64,000 nucleotides of DNA from Chryseobacterium taiwanense (GCF_000813825.1 NZ_JWTA01000001.1:1-64000), one strand, 5' to 3'. Positions 1 through 8,546 are shown, counted from the stretch's first letter. Program-made: numbers and translations. Notes: generated from the letters alone by a model not told the origin.

Positions 1-1
1 A

Positions 2-421
2 GGCTCCGTTTTTGTAAAAGACCTGTTGACATTTCACAAAAGACAGGTGAAAATGTTGGCATATCTGATTTCAAGGAAACATGTCCCCACTAAGAAAGGA
101 ACCATGTACTTCGGTACCTGGATCGATGCAAACGGGGAGTATTTCGATACGGCACATTTTCCGGATAGTCTGAAGCAATACAATTTTCAGGGGGGAGGAT
201 GTTATTTATTGCTAGGAACGGTGGAAGTAGATTTCCATTTTCCCACCATTACCATTCACAAAATGGTAAAAATGCCCATGATTCCCGATCCTCGGTATTC
301 TTATGATAAGGAAAAACAGTATGATATCCACCGCCAGATTAAAGAAGATGTCAGCATGACTGATAGAAAACCTTATCCTCAGGCGCATGAGATTGGATTA
401 CTAAGACATCGAATTAATTAG
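2..421 (+). CDS. dnaE: DNA polymerase III alpha subunit (DnaE-type), C-terminal fragment
   Basis: Only the last ~139 residues are in the window; the frame is open to the left edge. They resemble the C-terminal OB-fold region of bacterial DnaE polymerases of the shorter, error-prone (DnaE2-like) class: stretches such as KMLAYLISRKHVPTKKGTM, TAHFPDSL, GGGCYLLLGTVEVDFHFP and the end motif IPDPRY. In the family this region binds single-stranded DNA and contacts other replisome or mutasome parts. A second error-prone polymerase remnant (umuC type) begins at 8601, so the two may once have formed a DNA-damage mutagenesis locus that is now split by the accessory island between them. The catalytic part lies outside the window, so the DnaE2 assignment rather than the main replicase is inference. 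Confidence 0.8.
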   Translation, partial: GSVFVKDLLTFHKRQVKMLAYLISRKHVPTKKGTMYFGTWIDANGEYFDTAHFPDSLKQYNFQGGGCYLLLGTVEVDFHFPTITIHKMVKMPMIPDPRYSYDKEKQYDIHRQIKEDVSMTDRKPYPQAHEIGLLRHRIN

Positions 422-487
422 CAATAGTGAATTTTAATAATCTGTATATCCAAATTACTGTTACGGCAAAACGAGGATGTTTTTTTA

Positions 488-796
488 TTAAATGTGTTTA
501 AACTTATTAAGTTTAATCTGCTTAATCTCGAATTCTTTTTCTGCTTCTCTCAAATAATAAGTACTCTGAAGTTTTGTCCAGAAACTGGCACTTCCTCCAA
601 AAACTTTGGAGATCCGTATAGCCATCATGGGATTAATTGGACTTTTGCCATTAACTATTTTAGATAAAGTATATTGTTTTACTCCTAGAAGATTGGCAGT
701 TCTTTCAATCGTTAGATTATTGAATTTGATAATCTGATTTGAAAAAATTTCGCCCGGATGTGTATTATGGTTAATTCCACGAGCTAAACGTTTCAT
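488..796 (-). CDS. higA: HigA-family antitoxin / XRE helix-turn-helix protein, orphan
   Basis: This 102-residue protein starts with the HigA-type signature HPGEIF (residues ~13-18), followed by a helix-turn-helix (LTIERTANLLGVKQYTLSKI) and the family's conserved INPMMAIRISKVFGGSASFW stretch. HigA proteins neutralise a RelE-fold mRNA interferase and repress their own operon. In most higBA operons the toxin gene lies just upstream; here the upstream neighbour (889-1167) is a basic 92-residue protein with no visible HigB features, and the 92 nt between them hold no HigB-sized frame. It is therefore either an orphan antitoxin left from a lost module, or paired with an unrecognised toxin. It sits in an accessory island, typical for such modules. 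Confidence 0.8.
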   Translation of the reverse strand: MKRLARGINHNTHPGEIFSNQIIKFNNLTIERTANLLGVKQYTLSKIVNGKSPINPMMAIRISKVFGGSASFWTKLQSTYYLREAEKEFEIKQIKLNKFKHI

Positions 797-888
797 TTGA
801 TATAAATTTTTATGAAATTGAAATTTATGTGTTGGGGCAAGAAATAATAGTACAACAAACTAAAATTAATTAGGCTGTCTCTTGTAAA

Positions 889-1167
889 TTATTTTTTCTT
901 GTATTTATATTTAAGCTCAATGTGTTTATTTATGACGTTTAAATAATAGAATTGTTTATCTCTATTGTAACATTCAAAAACAAGTTTGTTATAATATTCT
1001 TCAGTCGGTATACGGTATCCAGAAAATAAAGGAATAATATCGTATTCATTTACTTTTTCCTTTATAAAGTTGACTTGTAGAAATGGTTCTATTTGGTAAC
1101 GTTTCAATTGATATAGGGTATCAACCAGTTGTTTGGACAGCTTTTTTATTTTCTTTTTTCGTGCCAT
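889..1167 (-). CDS. small basic hypothetical protein
   Basis: I do not recognise this 92-residue protein. Both ends are strongly basic (residues 2-13 mostly Lys/Arg, and a KYKYKKK C-terminus), the middle is rich in Tyr, Ile and Phe, and no signal peptide or membrane helix is visible. It lies upstream of the HigA-type gene on the same strand, 92 nt away, which is the position a toxin would occupy in a higBA-like pair, but the sequence does not look like HigB. Its own 5' side is the 158-nt inverted repeat at 1192-1349, which would be transcribed as its leader if a promoter lies further upstream. Function unknown; it may belong to the mobile element's backbone. Confidence 0.5.
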   Translation of the reverse strand: MARKKKIKKLSKQLVDTLYQLKRYQIEPFLQVNFIKEKVNEYDIIPLFSGYRIPTEEYYNKLVFECYNRDKQFYYLNVINKHIELKYKYKKK

Positions 1168-1191
1168 TACTTTTAAGTATTAAATAGAAAG

Positions 1192-1349
1192 GCGTGAAGC
1201 TAAAGCCAATCCGTACAAGAGGTACTGCGAAGAACCCGATAACCAGAGAGACTTAGCCCACGCCAATATAAGGCACGGGCGTAAGTCTATCGATTTTGGT
1301 TATCAAAAGAAGATTCGCAGTTTTCTTGTACCAAAACGATAGCTTACGC
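1192..1349. repeat. long imperfect inverted repeat (two ~75-nt arms)
   Basis: The left arm (1192-1263) and right arm (1271-1349) are imperfect reverse complements around a 7-nt AATATAA loop. The matching blocks, read on either arm, are GCGT..AAGCTA, GTACAAGA, ACTGCGAA, GATAACCA, GACTTA and GCC(C)..CGCC/GGC..GGGC. Conserved blocks with diverged spacers are what one expects of a structured RNA or a recombinase-bound palindrome rather than of a simple terminator. On the + strand the right arm runs into CTTTTTCG, and on the - strand the element would be the leader of the 889-1167 gene. It is the most structured part of the 730-nt gene-free stretch 1168-1897. Confidence 0.75.
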
Positions 1350-1503
1350 TTTTTCGTTAATTTATTTTTCTAGGCAAAGATAAAGTATCCATTACTATAA
1401 ATGGATATAAAATTAATTATTCAGCAAATTTTGTGTTCGCGTAATTCGTTATTAAATAAATACTTTGTTATGTGTTTGTAAGATGTATGTACGACGAACA
1501 TAA

Positions 1504-1531
1504 AATATATTAGTTGTGTAACTAATATATT
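1504..1531. repeat. perfect 12-bp hairpin upstream of the recombinase trio
   Basis: AATATATTAGTT (1504-1515) and AACTAATATATT (1520-1531) are perfect reverse complements around GTGT. The hairpin is very AT-rich and not followed by a T-run on either strand, so it is not an obvious terminator. It is the first of three hairpins in the 550 nt before the recombinase genes and could be a recombinase or regulator binding site. Confidence 0.6.
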
Positions 1532-1651
1532 GAATTTGTAATTTTGTGTAACTTTTGTTATGGATTTGATTTTTTTGTCGTAGAAGACTAATCGTTTTTT
1601 TGTAAAAATATTAGCTTTATACAGGATTTTTTGTAAATTCGCTTAAATAAA

Positions 1652-1686
1652 AAAATCTGTTAAGTATTGGCCCACTAACAGATTTT
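1652..1686. terminator. 11-bp hairpin with A-rich and T-rich flanks
   Basis: AAAATCTGTTA (1652-1662) pairs perfectly with TAACAGATTTT (1676-1686), loop of 13 nt containing GGCCCA. It is preceded by an A-run and followed by TAAATTTTT, so it could act as a terminator on either strand; alternatively it belongs to the palindrome series at this end of the recombinase element. Confidence 0.45.
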
Positions 1687-1748
1687 AAATTTTTCAGTTA
1701 AAAGAATATATGGAAAAAAGAGAATTCTTTTATCCCCTATATCTTATT

Positions 1749-1817
1749 TAGCAAATGTAAAAAATATCGCTGATATAAAAAAATATCTGCGCTAAATTTT
1801 CCTCATGAAATTTGCTA
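1749..1817. repeat. nested inverted repeats in front of the first recombinase gene
   Basis: TAGCAAAT (1749-1756) pairs with ATTTGCTA (1810-1817). Inside, CGCTGATAT and ATATCTGCG form a second stem with one mismatch around an A-run. The structure ends 80 nt before the first recombinase start codon. Nested palindromes beside a recombinase operon are candidates for the element's crossover site or for autoregulation; which of the two cannot be told from sequence. Confidence 0.5.
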
Positions 1818-1897
1818 GAAACCATAATATTGATATGGAGGGATAATTGTCATTCTTTTAATTATTTAAGAAAAACAATTTTTAACTTTTATATATT

Positions 1898-3121
1898 ATG
1901 GAGAAAAACATCCACGAATTACATTCGCAGCTTGAAACGTATATTAAAGAGAATATATATTCAAGCAGTATGATTGAGCGTCTATCAATCGAATACAAAA
2001 GGCTTCTGGCATACATGAAAGAAAAATCAACCGAGATTTATACGCCGGAATTGGGAGAGATCTATTTAAAATATAGAGACACAATTATCAAGAAGCGTAC
2101 ACATCACCATTATGATGCACGCTATGTTACATTGCTAAATGGAATGCTTCAGGATCGATGGATATTAAAAATTTCCCGAACAAAGTATGATGCACCATTT
2201 CCTGGGAGAATTGGTTCTTTTTTTACAAAGTTTCTTGAAGAGCACGTAGCTGAAAAAAGATTAAAAATATCAACAAGAAATAATTATTATCGAAGTCTTT
2301 ACAAATTTTGTGAACGAATGGAGTATGAAAAGGTAATAGAATTAAAAGATATTACTGCTGAAAAAATTCTTGATTTTATGTCATCCGTAAGAAATTGCAA
2401 AGATCACAGTGCAATAATATTAAGGGCAGCACTCAAAAAGCTTCATGATAAGGGGATGATAGATCGTCGCACTTCAAAGATATTAGATCATTTAAAAATT
2501 AGAGTAAGAAATGAAATCCAAACATACTTTACAGCTGATGAAATTTTACGGCTTGAGCAAAGTATAAATAGAACTATACCAAAAGGCAAAAGAGATTATG
2601 CTATGATTTTATTAGCGACTAGATTGGGGTTAAGGTCTTCTGATATTAGATTTCTTCAATTTTCGAATATTGATTGGAAAAATAATATAATTCGTTTAGA
2701 ACAGTTCAAAACAAAAGTCCCTATTGAGTTACCTTTATTAGTAGATATTGGGGAAGCATTAATTGATTACATCAAAAATGGTAGACCTAAGATAAAATCA
2801 AAGGATGTATTTCTAAGAGCTAATGGGCCATATACAACTATGACTAGCACTGCCTTTCACAATAATATACGCAAATACTTAAAAAGAGCTAATATCGACT
2901 ATAGCAATAGGAAGCATGGTAGCCATGCATTACGGCATAGCTTGGCAACTAACTTATTGAAAAATAGAGTTCCAATATCAATAATTTCAGATGCATTAGG
3001 ACATTCGAATACAACAGTAACAATGGATTATTTACATATAAGTGTAGAAAATTTACTTGAATGCTCTTTAGATGTACCAATGGTTGATAATAATTTTTAT
3101 TTACAAGCAAATTTTAAATAA
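1898..3121 (+). CDS. tyrosine recombinase, first of a RIT trio
   Basis: A 407-residue tyrosine recombinase. The N-terminal ~200 residues form the core-binding (SAM-like) part, with KISTRNNYYRSLYKFCERM as its typical helix. The catalytic domain shows all expected residues: Arg I in ATRLGLRSSDIRFL, the H-x-L-R-H box in HALRHSLATNLL, the second His in LGHSNTTVTM and the nucleophilic Tyr in DYLHIS. It therefore looks active. It is the first gene of a three-recombinase operon; a 7-nt gap separates it from the second. The last residues after the Tyr helix (about 30) are longer than in simple integrases. Position and size correspond to RitA of RIT elements; that name is by analogy. Confidence 0.88.
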   Translation: MEKNIHELHSQLETYIKENIYSSSMIERLSIEYKRLLAYMKEKSTEIYTPELGEIYLKYRDTIIKKRTHHHYDARYVTLLNGMLQDRWILKISRTKYDAPFPGRIGSFFTKFLEEHVAEKRLKISTRNNYYRSLYKFCERMEYEKVIELKDITAEKILDFMSSVRNCKDHSAIILRAALKKLHDKGMIDRRTSKILDHLKIRVRNEIQTYFTADEILRLEQSINRTIPKGKRDYAMILLATRLGLRSSDIRFLQFSNIDWKNNIIRLEQFKTKVPIELPLLVDIGEALIDYIKNGRPKIKSKDVFLRANGPYTTMTSTAFHNNIRKYLKRANIDYSNRKHGSHALRHSLATNLLKNRVPISIISDALGHSNTTVTMDYLHISVENLLECSLDVPMVDNNFYLQANFK

Positions 3122-3128
3122 AATAAGT

Positions 3129-4121
3129 ATGGATAAAAAATTTGTATATACGAGTAAGTTAGCGCCTTATATAAAAGGGTTTTTAAAAGAAAGAGAACTT
3201 AAGGGATATAACTCATCTGCTATTAAATTTATTTTTTTAGAGATTGATAAATTCTGTAATGAGTATAATATTCAGGATGATTATATTAAAGAAGAGACAA
3301 TTGATAAATGGAGAAGTACTAGGCCGAATGATAGTGACCGCTCTTTATATATGAAATATAACGCTTGGATTCAATTAGGTAATTATATGCGTGATTTAGG
3401 TATAGACTGTTATGTACCAATTCCCTACAGAAAAGGAGCAAAAAATAATTATATCCCATATATTTTTACCCACGAAGAAATTAACACGATATTTTTACTG
3501 TCTAATTCTTTAAAGATCCGTTATCAATACTCAGGAACAATGATCTTTACCATGCCAGCAATACTTCGATTACTTTATAGTGCTGGATTAAGAATTGGTG
3601 AAGCTTTAGCAATTAAAAATAAAGATATCGATTTTGAGAAAAGAACAATAGTAATAAACGATTCTAAAAATAATACACAAAGACTCGCAGCAATAAATGA
3701 TTCGTTATTGCCAGTATTGCTACAATACAAAGAGTTTAGAGACAAAAATCCAATAGAAAAAATTCTTGTACCTGAGTCGCCATTTTTTGTTACACAAAGA
3801 GGAAAGAGCTGTCTGGGAGAAAGTGTTAGGCGCTGGTTTTCTGATATTTTAAATACAGCAGGAATATCTTCAAAGCTAGGAGGAAATCCTCCGCGAATTC
3901 ATGATCTTAGGCATACGGCTGCTGTTCATAGCCTTGCAAAGATGGTTCGTAATAACATAGATGTTTATTGTGCATTACCTATGATTTCGGTGTTTTTAGG
4001 TCATAACGATCCAAGGTCAACCAATAATTATGTTCGGCTTACAAACGAAATGTTTCCTGGAATAATACAGCTAGAACATCCGACGTCTCTAATTTTTCCA
4101 AAAATCCCAAAAAGTGAATAG
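3129..4121 (+). CDS. tyrosine recombinase, second of a RIT trio
   Basis: A 330-residue tyrosine recombinase. The start was placed at ATG 3129 rather than at an in-frame upstream ATG at 3072, which would overlap the preceding gene by 50 nt and add a hydrophobic stretch not typical of the family. Catalytic residues are present: Arg in LYSAGLRIGEAL, IHDLRHTAAVHSL, LGHNDPRST and Tyr in NNYVRLT. The segment between the H-x-x-R box and the final His is longer than usual (AKMVRNNIDVYCALPMISVF), a subfamily feature also known from the middle recombinase of RIT elements as far as I recall. It is translated right after the first recombinase and 2 nt before the third. Confidence 0.87.
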   Translation: MDKKFVYTSKLAPYIKGFLKERELKGYNSSAIKFIFLEIDKFCNEYNIQDDYIKEETIDKWRSTRPNDSDRSLYMKYNAWIQLGNYMRDLGIDCYVPIPYRKGAKNNYIPYIFTHEEINTIFLLSNSLKIRYQYSGTMIFTMPAILRLLYSAGLRIGEALAIKNKDIDFEKRTIVINDSKNNTQRLAAINDSLLPVLLQYKEFRDKNPIEKILVPESPFFVTQRGKSCLGESVRRWFSDILNTAGISSKLGGNPPRIHDLRHTAAVHSLAKMVRNNIDVYCALPMISVFLGHNDPRSTNNYVRLTNEMFPGIIQLEHPTSLIFPKIPKSE

Positions 4122-4123
4122 TT

Positions 4124-5143
4124 ATGACGGATTTTGCTAAATACTTACAAAGTTTTTTCCATAAATATCTTCTTGGAAATTTTGGGGCTTCATCCAATAC
4201 GATTAGAGCATATAAAAAAAGCTTCAGTTTGTTGGTGTCATTTATGACTAAGGTAAAAAATATCCCTCCTCATAAATTAGAATTAAAACATTTAAATAAG
4301 CAATCCATAGAAGATTTCTTAATGTGGCTTGAAATACATTGCAAAAATTCCATTTCAACAAGAAATAATCGTTACGGAGCCATTTGTTCTTTTTGTAAAT
4401 ATTTACAATATGAAGTACCAGACAGATTAGCTGAGTGGCAAAATATCCGATCAATTAAAAGTAAAAAAGGATTTTCAAAAGTAATGAATTACTTGTCTGT
4501 AGAAGGTATAAATTTATTACTTGAACAAGCGTCTATGGAAACTTTGGCGTCTCGTCGGGATTTAGCTATGTTAGCATTGTTATATGATAGCGGGATGCGA
4601 GTTCAGGAGCTTGTAGATCTAAGCCCGTCATGTGTAAGGTTTGAATATCCTTATCATATAAGAGTAACAGGTAAAGGTAATAAGCAACGAGACATTCCTT
4701 TGCTGAAAGAACAAATTAATTTATTGGAACGATATGTCAAAGAGAATCATTTGCTCAGGCCTGAAAGACAATTTAGCCCTTTATTTTTTAATCGAGGAGG
4801 AGGAAAGCTTACTCCTGCAGGTATAACTTATATTTTAAAGAAATACGCAAAAAGTGCTAGAATAGTTAATAATCAACTGATTCCTGAAATTATTAGTCCT
4901 CACGTGTTTAGGCATTCTAAAGCAATGCACCTTTTACAAGGTGGAGTTAATATTGTTTACATTCGAGATATTTTAGGACATGTAAGTGTACAAACGACGG
5001 AAAGATATGCAAGAGTTGATTCAAAACAAAAACGAGATGCTCTTGAAGCAGCTTATCAAGATGTAATTCCTGAAAAAGGAAGACTTGGTTCTTGGGAAGG
5101 AAATGATGATGAGATAGATTTTTTAACTAACTTAGGAATATAA
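4124..5143 (+). CDS. tyrosine recombinase, third of a RIT trio
   Basis: A 339-residue XerC/D-like tyrosine recombinase. The N-terminal domain (residues ~1-110) has STRNNRYGAICSFCKYL; the catalytic domain has Arg in LYDSGMRVQELVDL, the box SPHVFRHSKAMHLL, LGHVSVQTTERY with the nucleophile Tyr, and the GKGNKQRDIPL beta-hairpin of integrases. All catalytic residues are intact. A Rho-independent terminator follows at 5150-5179, so the trio is one transcription unit. It is expected to act together with the other two recombinases; the division of labour among RIT recombinases is not something the sequence shows. Confidence 0.88.
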   Translation: MTDFAKYLQSFFHKYLLGNFGASSNTIRAYKKSFSLLVSFMTKVKNIPPHKLELKHLNKQSIEDFLMWLEIHCKNSISTRNNRYGAICSFCKYLQYEVPDRLAEWQNIRSIKSKKGFSKVMNYLSVEGINLLLEQASMETLASRRDLAMLALLYDSGMRVQELVDLSPSCVRFEYPYHIRVTGKGNKQRDIPLLKEQINLLERYVKENHLLRPERQFSPLFFNRGGGKLTPAGITYILKKYAKSARIVNNQLIPEIISPHVFRHSKAMHLLQGGVNIVYIRDILGHVSVQTTERYARVDSKQKRDALEAAYQDVIPEKGRLGSWEGNDDEIDFLTNLGI

Positions 5144-5149
5144 CAAAAA

Positions 5150-5179
5150 GGAACTACTGATTTTGGTAGTTCTTTTTTT
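5150..5179 (+). terminator. terminator of the recombinase operon
   Basis: GAACTAC (5151-5157) and GTAGTTC (5166-5172) form a stem around TGATTTTG, followed by a run of seven T. It starts 7 nt after the last recombinase stop codon. Confidence 0.85.
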
Positions 5180-5235
5180 AATGCGAAATGATATTTTTTT
5201 TATTTACCAATAATAACAGGGTGGAAAATTAATAT

Positions 5236-5243
5236 TACATTTG
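5236..5243 (+). promoter_or_regulatory. -7 box (TACATTTG) of the KAP NTPase gene
   Basis: TACATTTG fits the Bacteroidota -7 consensus TAnnTTTG and lies 34 nt before the start codon. No clear TTG is present about 20 nt upstream, so basal strength may be low. It shows the NTPase gene has its own promoter, separate from the recombinases. Confidence 0.5.
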
Positions 5244-5277
5244 AGAAAACTACTAATAACCAGATAATAATTTAATT

Positions 5278-8200
5278 ATGAGTAAAATTTATCCTAAATT
5301 TTTAGGAAATCAACCATTGGGTGAAGATCAATTCGAAGGTAAATCGCAAGATTCAATGGCCGGAATTATTGCGGGAAGTGTGGTGAGCTCTATTCATAAT
5401 ATTATTGGAATTGATGGGAATTGGGGATCAGGGAAGAGTAATTTAGTGAAAATAGTAGAAGGCAAGTTAAAAGATAAGAACTACTTTTTTTTCATTTATG
5501 ATGTGTGGGGACATCAAGAAGATGAACAAAGAAGAACAATATTAGAAGAAATAACGGAATATATAAACTCCAAAAATCTTGTTCAAAAAGATAAATGGGA
5601 AGAAAAACTTAAGAATTTACTTGCTAAAAATAAAGAAACAACGACTAAGAAAAAACCGGTTTTAAGCTTAGGTATTATTCTTTCATTGGTTGCATTACTA
5701 TTGATTCCATTTTTTAAATCATTTGGAGATGAAATTAAATCTGATTGGAAATATTTAGTATACCTAAGTCCAGCATTGATTTTATTTTTTGCTTACTTAT
5801 ATTACTTTTTCAAAAATTTTAATTCTACTGAAAATGTTTATTTAATTGCTGGAATTAAATTATTTGAAATCTACTCTAAAGATAAAATTGAAGAGACAAC
5901 TTATGTTACTATAACTGAAGATGAACCTTCTGTAAAAAAATTCAGGGATTGGATTTTAGAAATTGATAAAGACTTAAAAGAGAATAAAGTTATACTTGTA
6001 TTTGATAATTTCGACAGACTCCCGAAAGATAAAATCTTAAAGCTATGGTCTTCAATTCACATATTTTTTGCTGAGCAGAAATACAAAAACATTAAAGTAA
6101 TTATTCCTTTTGACAGGGAGCACATAAGAAATGCTTTTGAAGATTTAAATCCTAAGGGAAATTCAAGTGAATTCACTAATTATGCAGAGGATTACATAAA
6201 CAAAACATTTGACATTGTTTACCGCGTTGCTCCCCCAATCATGTCTAATTGGAAATTTTTTTTCGAGGGTAAATGGAGGGAATGTTTAGGTGAAAATTTT
6301 AAACAAGATGAATTTGTTAGAACAGTTCAAGTGTATGAACTTCTAAATAAGAAAATAACACCTAGAGAAATAATAGTCCTAATAAATGAAATAGCTACGC
6401 TTAAATTAGTTCATAGTGATAAAATCCCTGCACAATATTTAGCACTTTTTGTACTTAATAAAGATTTAATTCTATCAGATCCTATCGTGGAAATAGTTAG
6501 TCCATCATATTTAAGAGGACTTGATTTTATTTACAAAAAAGATGAAAATTTACCAAAGTATATTACTGCAATTGTTTATCAATTAGATCCAGATGATTCT
6601 TTGGAAATCATATACTCTAAAGAATTAAGGGATGCGTTAATGAGTAAAAATACCGATAGTTTAATGAAAATATCGCAAGCCAATTTCTTTTCAAAGATAT
6701 TAGAAACTGAATATTCAAAAATTTCAAATGATTACTTACCGAATGTAATTGAAGCGTTAAACAGTCTCAATGACTCTGCATATGAGAATAAAAACGTTGA
6801 GGAATTAATTTGGGAAGACATAATAAATAATGTTGGGAAAGAACTAAAAAATGATACTCACGAATTTCAAGAATATCAAGGCATTATAATTTCAAGAATT
6901 AAAAAAGATAGTGATATAACAGAATACTGTAAATCCATCTGTAAAGAACTAGCTTACGAAAAAGATTGGGATTCGATGAATTATATTAATAATATTGATA
7001 TACTTGATAAATTTTTAAAAAATAAAGGTATTAATGTAGATGTTTTAAATATATTGGAAGATTTTACTACCGATAGTGTAGACGATTTTTTAAAAATCCT
7101 GAAGGATAAAAAAGAATCCTATTCAAAATACAAAATTAATGTAAACTCTGCAGAATTAGATCTGTATTTATCTAAGATTGGAATAAATGATCTTGAAAAT
7201 ATTGAGGAAATTAAAAATATCAATATTGCTAAATATGGGTTGCCAAAATTTAAAAACACATTAAAATCTTATCTTCAACAGTACTATAGTAATAATACAC
7301 ACTTGAAAAATATTATTAGTTTTTTAAAGATATTTGGCGAACTTGTTAATACTAAAGATATTTCAGATTCAGAGTTATATAGTCGATTTGTTAGCTTAAC
7401 TTCTAACGATGATTTATATTATGATATTATAGGAATTAGATTGTCCCGAACTTTAAATTTATCAGGATATCAAAGTTACTTTCAGGGTGTCATGAACGAA
7501 GTAGAGAATAATTTTGTTGATAAAGTAGCTAAAAAAATATTAAATTATATTGAATATGGTAATCTTTTACTAAAAATCGATGAGTTTAAAGACGTTCCAC
7601 TATATAAAGAAGTAATAAAGAAGCTAACAGTAAGTAATTATGGTAAATATAGATTAGGATTAAATGAAGTTCTACCCAAGTTTGAAGATATTTGTTTTAA
7701 TACGGAATTAGAACCTGATCTATTTATTAAGAAATTAAATGATTGGGATTCTGCTGTTGTAAATGTAAATACAGTAAATAAACTAACACCATTTTTTTTC
7801 GAAACTGCAGTTAACAATAATAATGCACTTGCAAACCGTTGTATAGATCTCAAAAATGATTATTTCGAGAATTTTACAAATGATAATTGGATCATTACGT
7901 TTGATAAGAGTAATTCTAAAGACTTCAAAATTTTACAAATAATTGAATACAAGAGTTGGTCTAGCGAAGCTTTGGAGGCCCTAAAATATGTTTTCAAAGA
8001 AAAATCCTCTAAAATAATAGAAAATGTTACTGAAGAACATGATATTTTTAATGATTTAATTACTTCTTTTGAAGAAAATGGGCATAAATTTAAGAATACT
8101 TTTGATACTATAAGAGATGAGTTTATTAAAACTGGAAATATGGATAATAACAGATTTCAGTTTTATGCAGAATGGCTATTTAGATATTCAAATTTAAAAT

Positions 8201-8433
8201 CAGAAGGAGTTGTAAGAACTATTTTTAAAATTGATCTGTTAAAAAGTAGTGAATGTATTGAAATTATGAAGAAAAATGCTAAAAAGTTAAAAACAATATT
8301 GTTGGTAAATAGTGAAGAAGCTGAAGATTTAAAAAACGCTATTGTTGAAAAGTCTGAAATTAATAGCTCTATAAAGGAATTGGGAAATTTGTTAGGTTTT
8401 GTAAAGAAACAGAATAGTACTGATAAAAAGTAA
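5278..8433 (+). CDS. KAP-family P-loop NTPase, membrane-anchored, candidate defence protein
   Basis: 1051 residues. Walker A is GNWGSGKS (about residues 47-54) and Walker B is VILVFDNFDRLP (about 238-249). Between them lie two hydrophobic helices (about 128-147 and 160-178), the insertion that marks the KAP NTPase family, whose domain is thereby fixed to the inner face of the membrane. VIIPFDREHI (~274-283) resembles the sensor strand that follows Walker B. The remaining ~700 residues are Asp/Glu/Lys/Asn-rich, mostly helical in character, and not recognised. Some KAP proteins act in phage exclusion (PifA of the F plasmid; QatA of the Qat system), and the location between a recombinase trio and a broken umuC suggests horizontal acquisition. 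A defence role is inference. The gene has its own promoter, is very AT-rich, and no partner gene follows within 160 nt. Confidence 0.85.
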   Translation: MSKIYPKFLGNQPLGEDQFEGKSQDSMAGIIAGSVVSSIHNIIGIDGNWGSGKSNLVKIVEGKLKDKNYFFFIYDVWGHQEDEQRRTILEEITEYINSKNLVQKDKWEEKLKNLLAKNKETTTKKKPVLSLGIILSLVALLLIPFFKSFGDEIKSDWKYLVYLSPALILFFAYLYYFFKNFNSTENVYLIAGIKLFEIYSKDKIEETTYVTITEDEPSVKKFRDWILEIDKDLKENKVILVFDNFDRLPKDKILKLWSSIHIFFAEQKYKNIKVIIPFDREHIRNAFEDLNPKGNSSEFTNYAEDYINKTFDIVYRVAPPIMSNWKFFFEGKWRECLGENFKQDEFVRTVQVYELLNKKITPREIIVLINEIATLKLVHSDKIPAQYLALFVLNKDLILSDPIVEIVSPSYLRGLDFIYKKDENLPKYITAIVYQLDPDDSLEIIYSKELRDALMSKNTDSLMKISQANFFSKILETEYSKISNDYLPNVIEALNSLNDSAYENKNVEELIWEDIINNVGKELKNDTHEFQEYQGIIISRIKKDSDITEYCKSICKELAYEKDWDSMNYINNIDILDKFLKNKGINVDVLNILEDFTTDSVDDFLKILKDKKESYSKYKINVNSAELDLYLSKIGINDLENIEEIKNINIAKYGLPKFKNTLKSYLQQYYSNNTHLKNIISFLKIFGELVNTKDISDSELYSRFVSLTSNDDLYYDIIGIRLSRTLNLSGYQSYFQGVMNEVENNFVDKVAKKILNYIEYGNLLLKIDEFKDVPLYKEVIKKLTVSNYGKYRLGLNEVLPKFEDICFNTELEPDLFIKKLNDWDSAVVNVNTVNKLTPFFFETAVNNNNALANRCIDLKNDYFENFTNDNWIITFDKSNSKDFKILQIIEYKSWSSEALEALKYVFKEKSSKIIENVTEEHDIFNDLITSFEENGHKFKNTFDTIRDEFIKTGNMDNNRFQFYAEWLFRYSNLKSEGVVRTIFKIDLLKSSECIEIMKKNAKKLKTILLVNSEEAEDLKNAIVEKSEINSSIKELGNLLGFVKKQNSTDKK

Positions 8434-8546
8434 ATTAAGAAATTTTATTTTAGTGTCAAGTTTGGCATAATCTCGTCCTTTTATCAAAAGTGTAATATCT
8501 ATTACGAATGTTTATATGTTTGATTTTGTGTTATTTATGTTTTCTT

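Larger units (their letters stand above)
1898..5179 (+). mobile_element. RIT-type element (recombinase in trio)
   Basis: Three different tyrosine recombinase genes follow each other head to tail with gaps of 7 and 2 nt and end in one terminator. A fixed trio of distinct tyrosine recombinases is the definition of RIT elements (established knowledge). The protein lengths (407, 330, 339) fit that layout. The element's outer ends are not certain: palindromes lie on the left at 1504-1817, the long inverted repeat at 1192-1349 may also belong, and the right end is either near the terminator or, if the KAP NTPase gene is cargo, at the 10-mer cluster abutting umuC (8547-8599). Confidence 0.75.

Noticed and set aside
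488..1167. Canonical higBA pair
   Set aside because: The upstream small protein has none of the HigB conserved residues, and no other HigB-sized frame fits the gap.
1192..1349. Integron attC site
   Set aside because: The long hairpin is reminiscent of attC, but no RYYYAAC / GTTRRRY core-site pair is seen at the ends, and there is no integron integrase or cassette array.
3072..3128. Start of the second recombinase at the earlier ATG
   Set aside because: It would overlap the preceding gene by 50 nt and add a hydrophobic stretch absent from the family.
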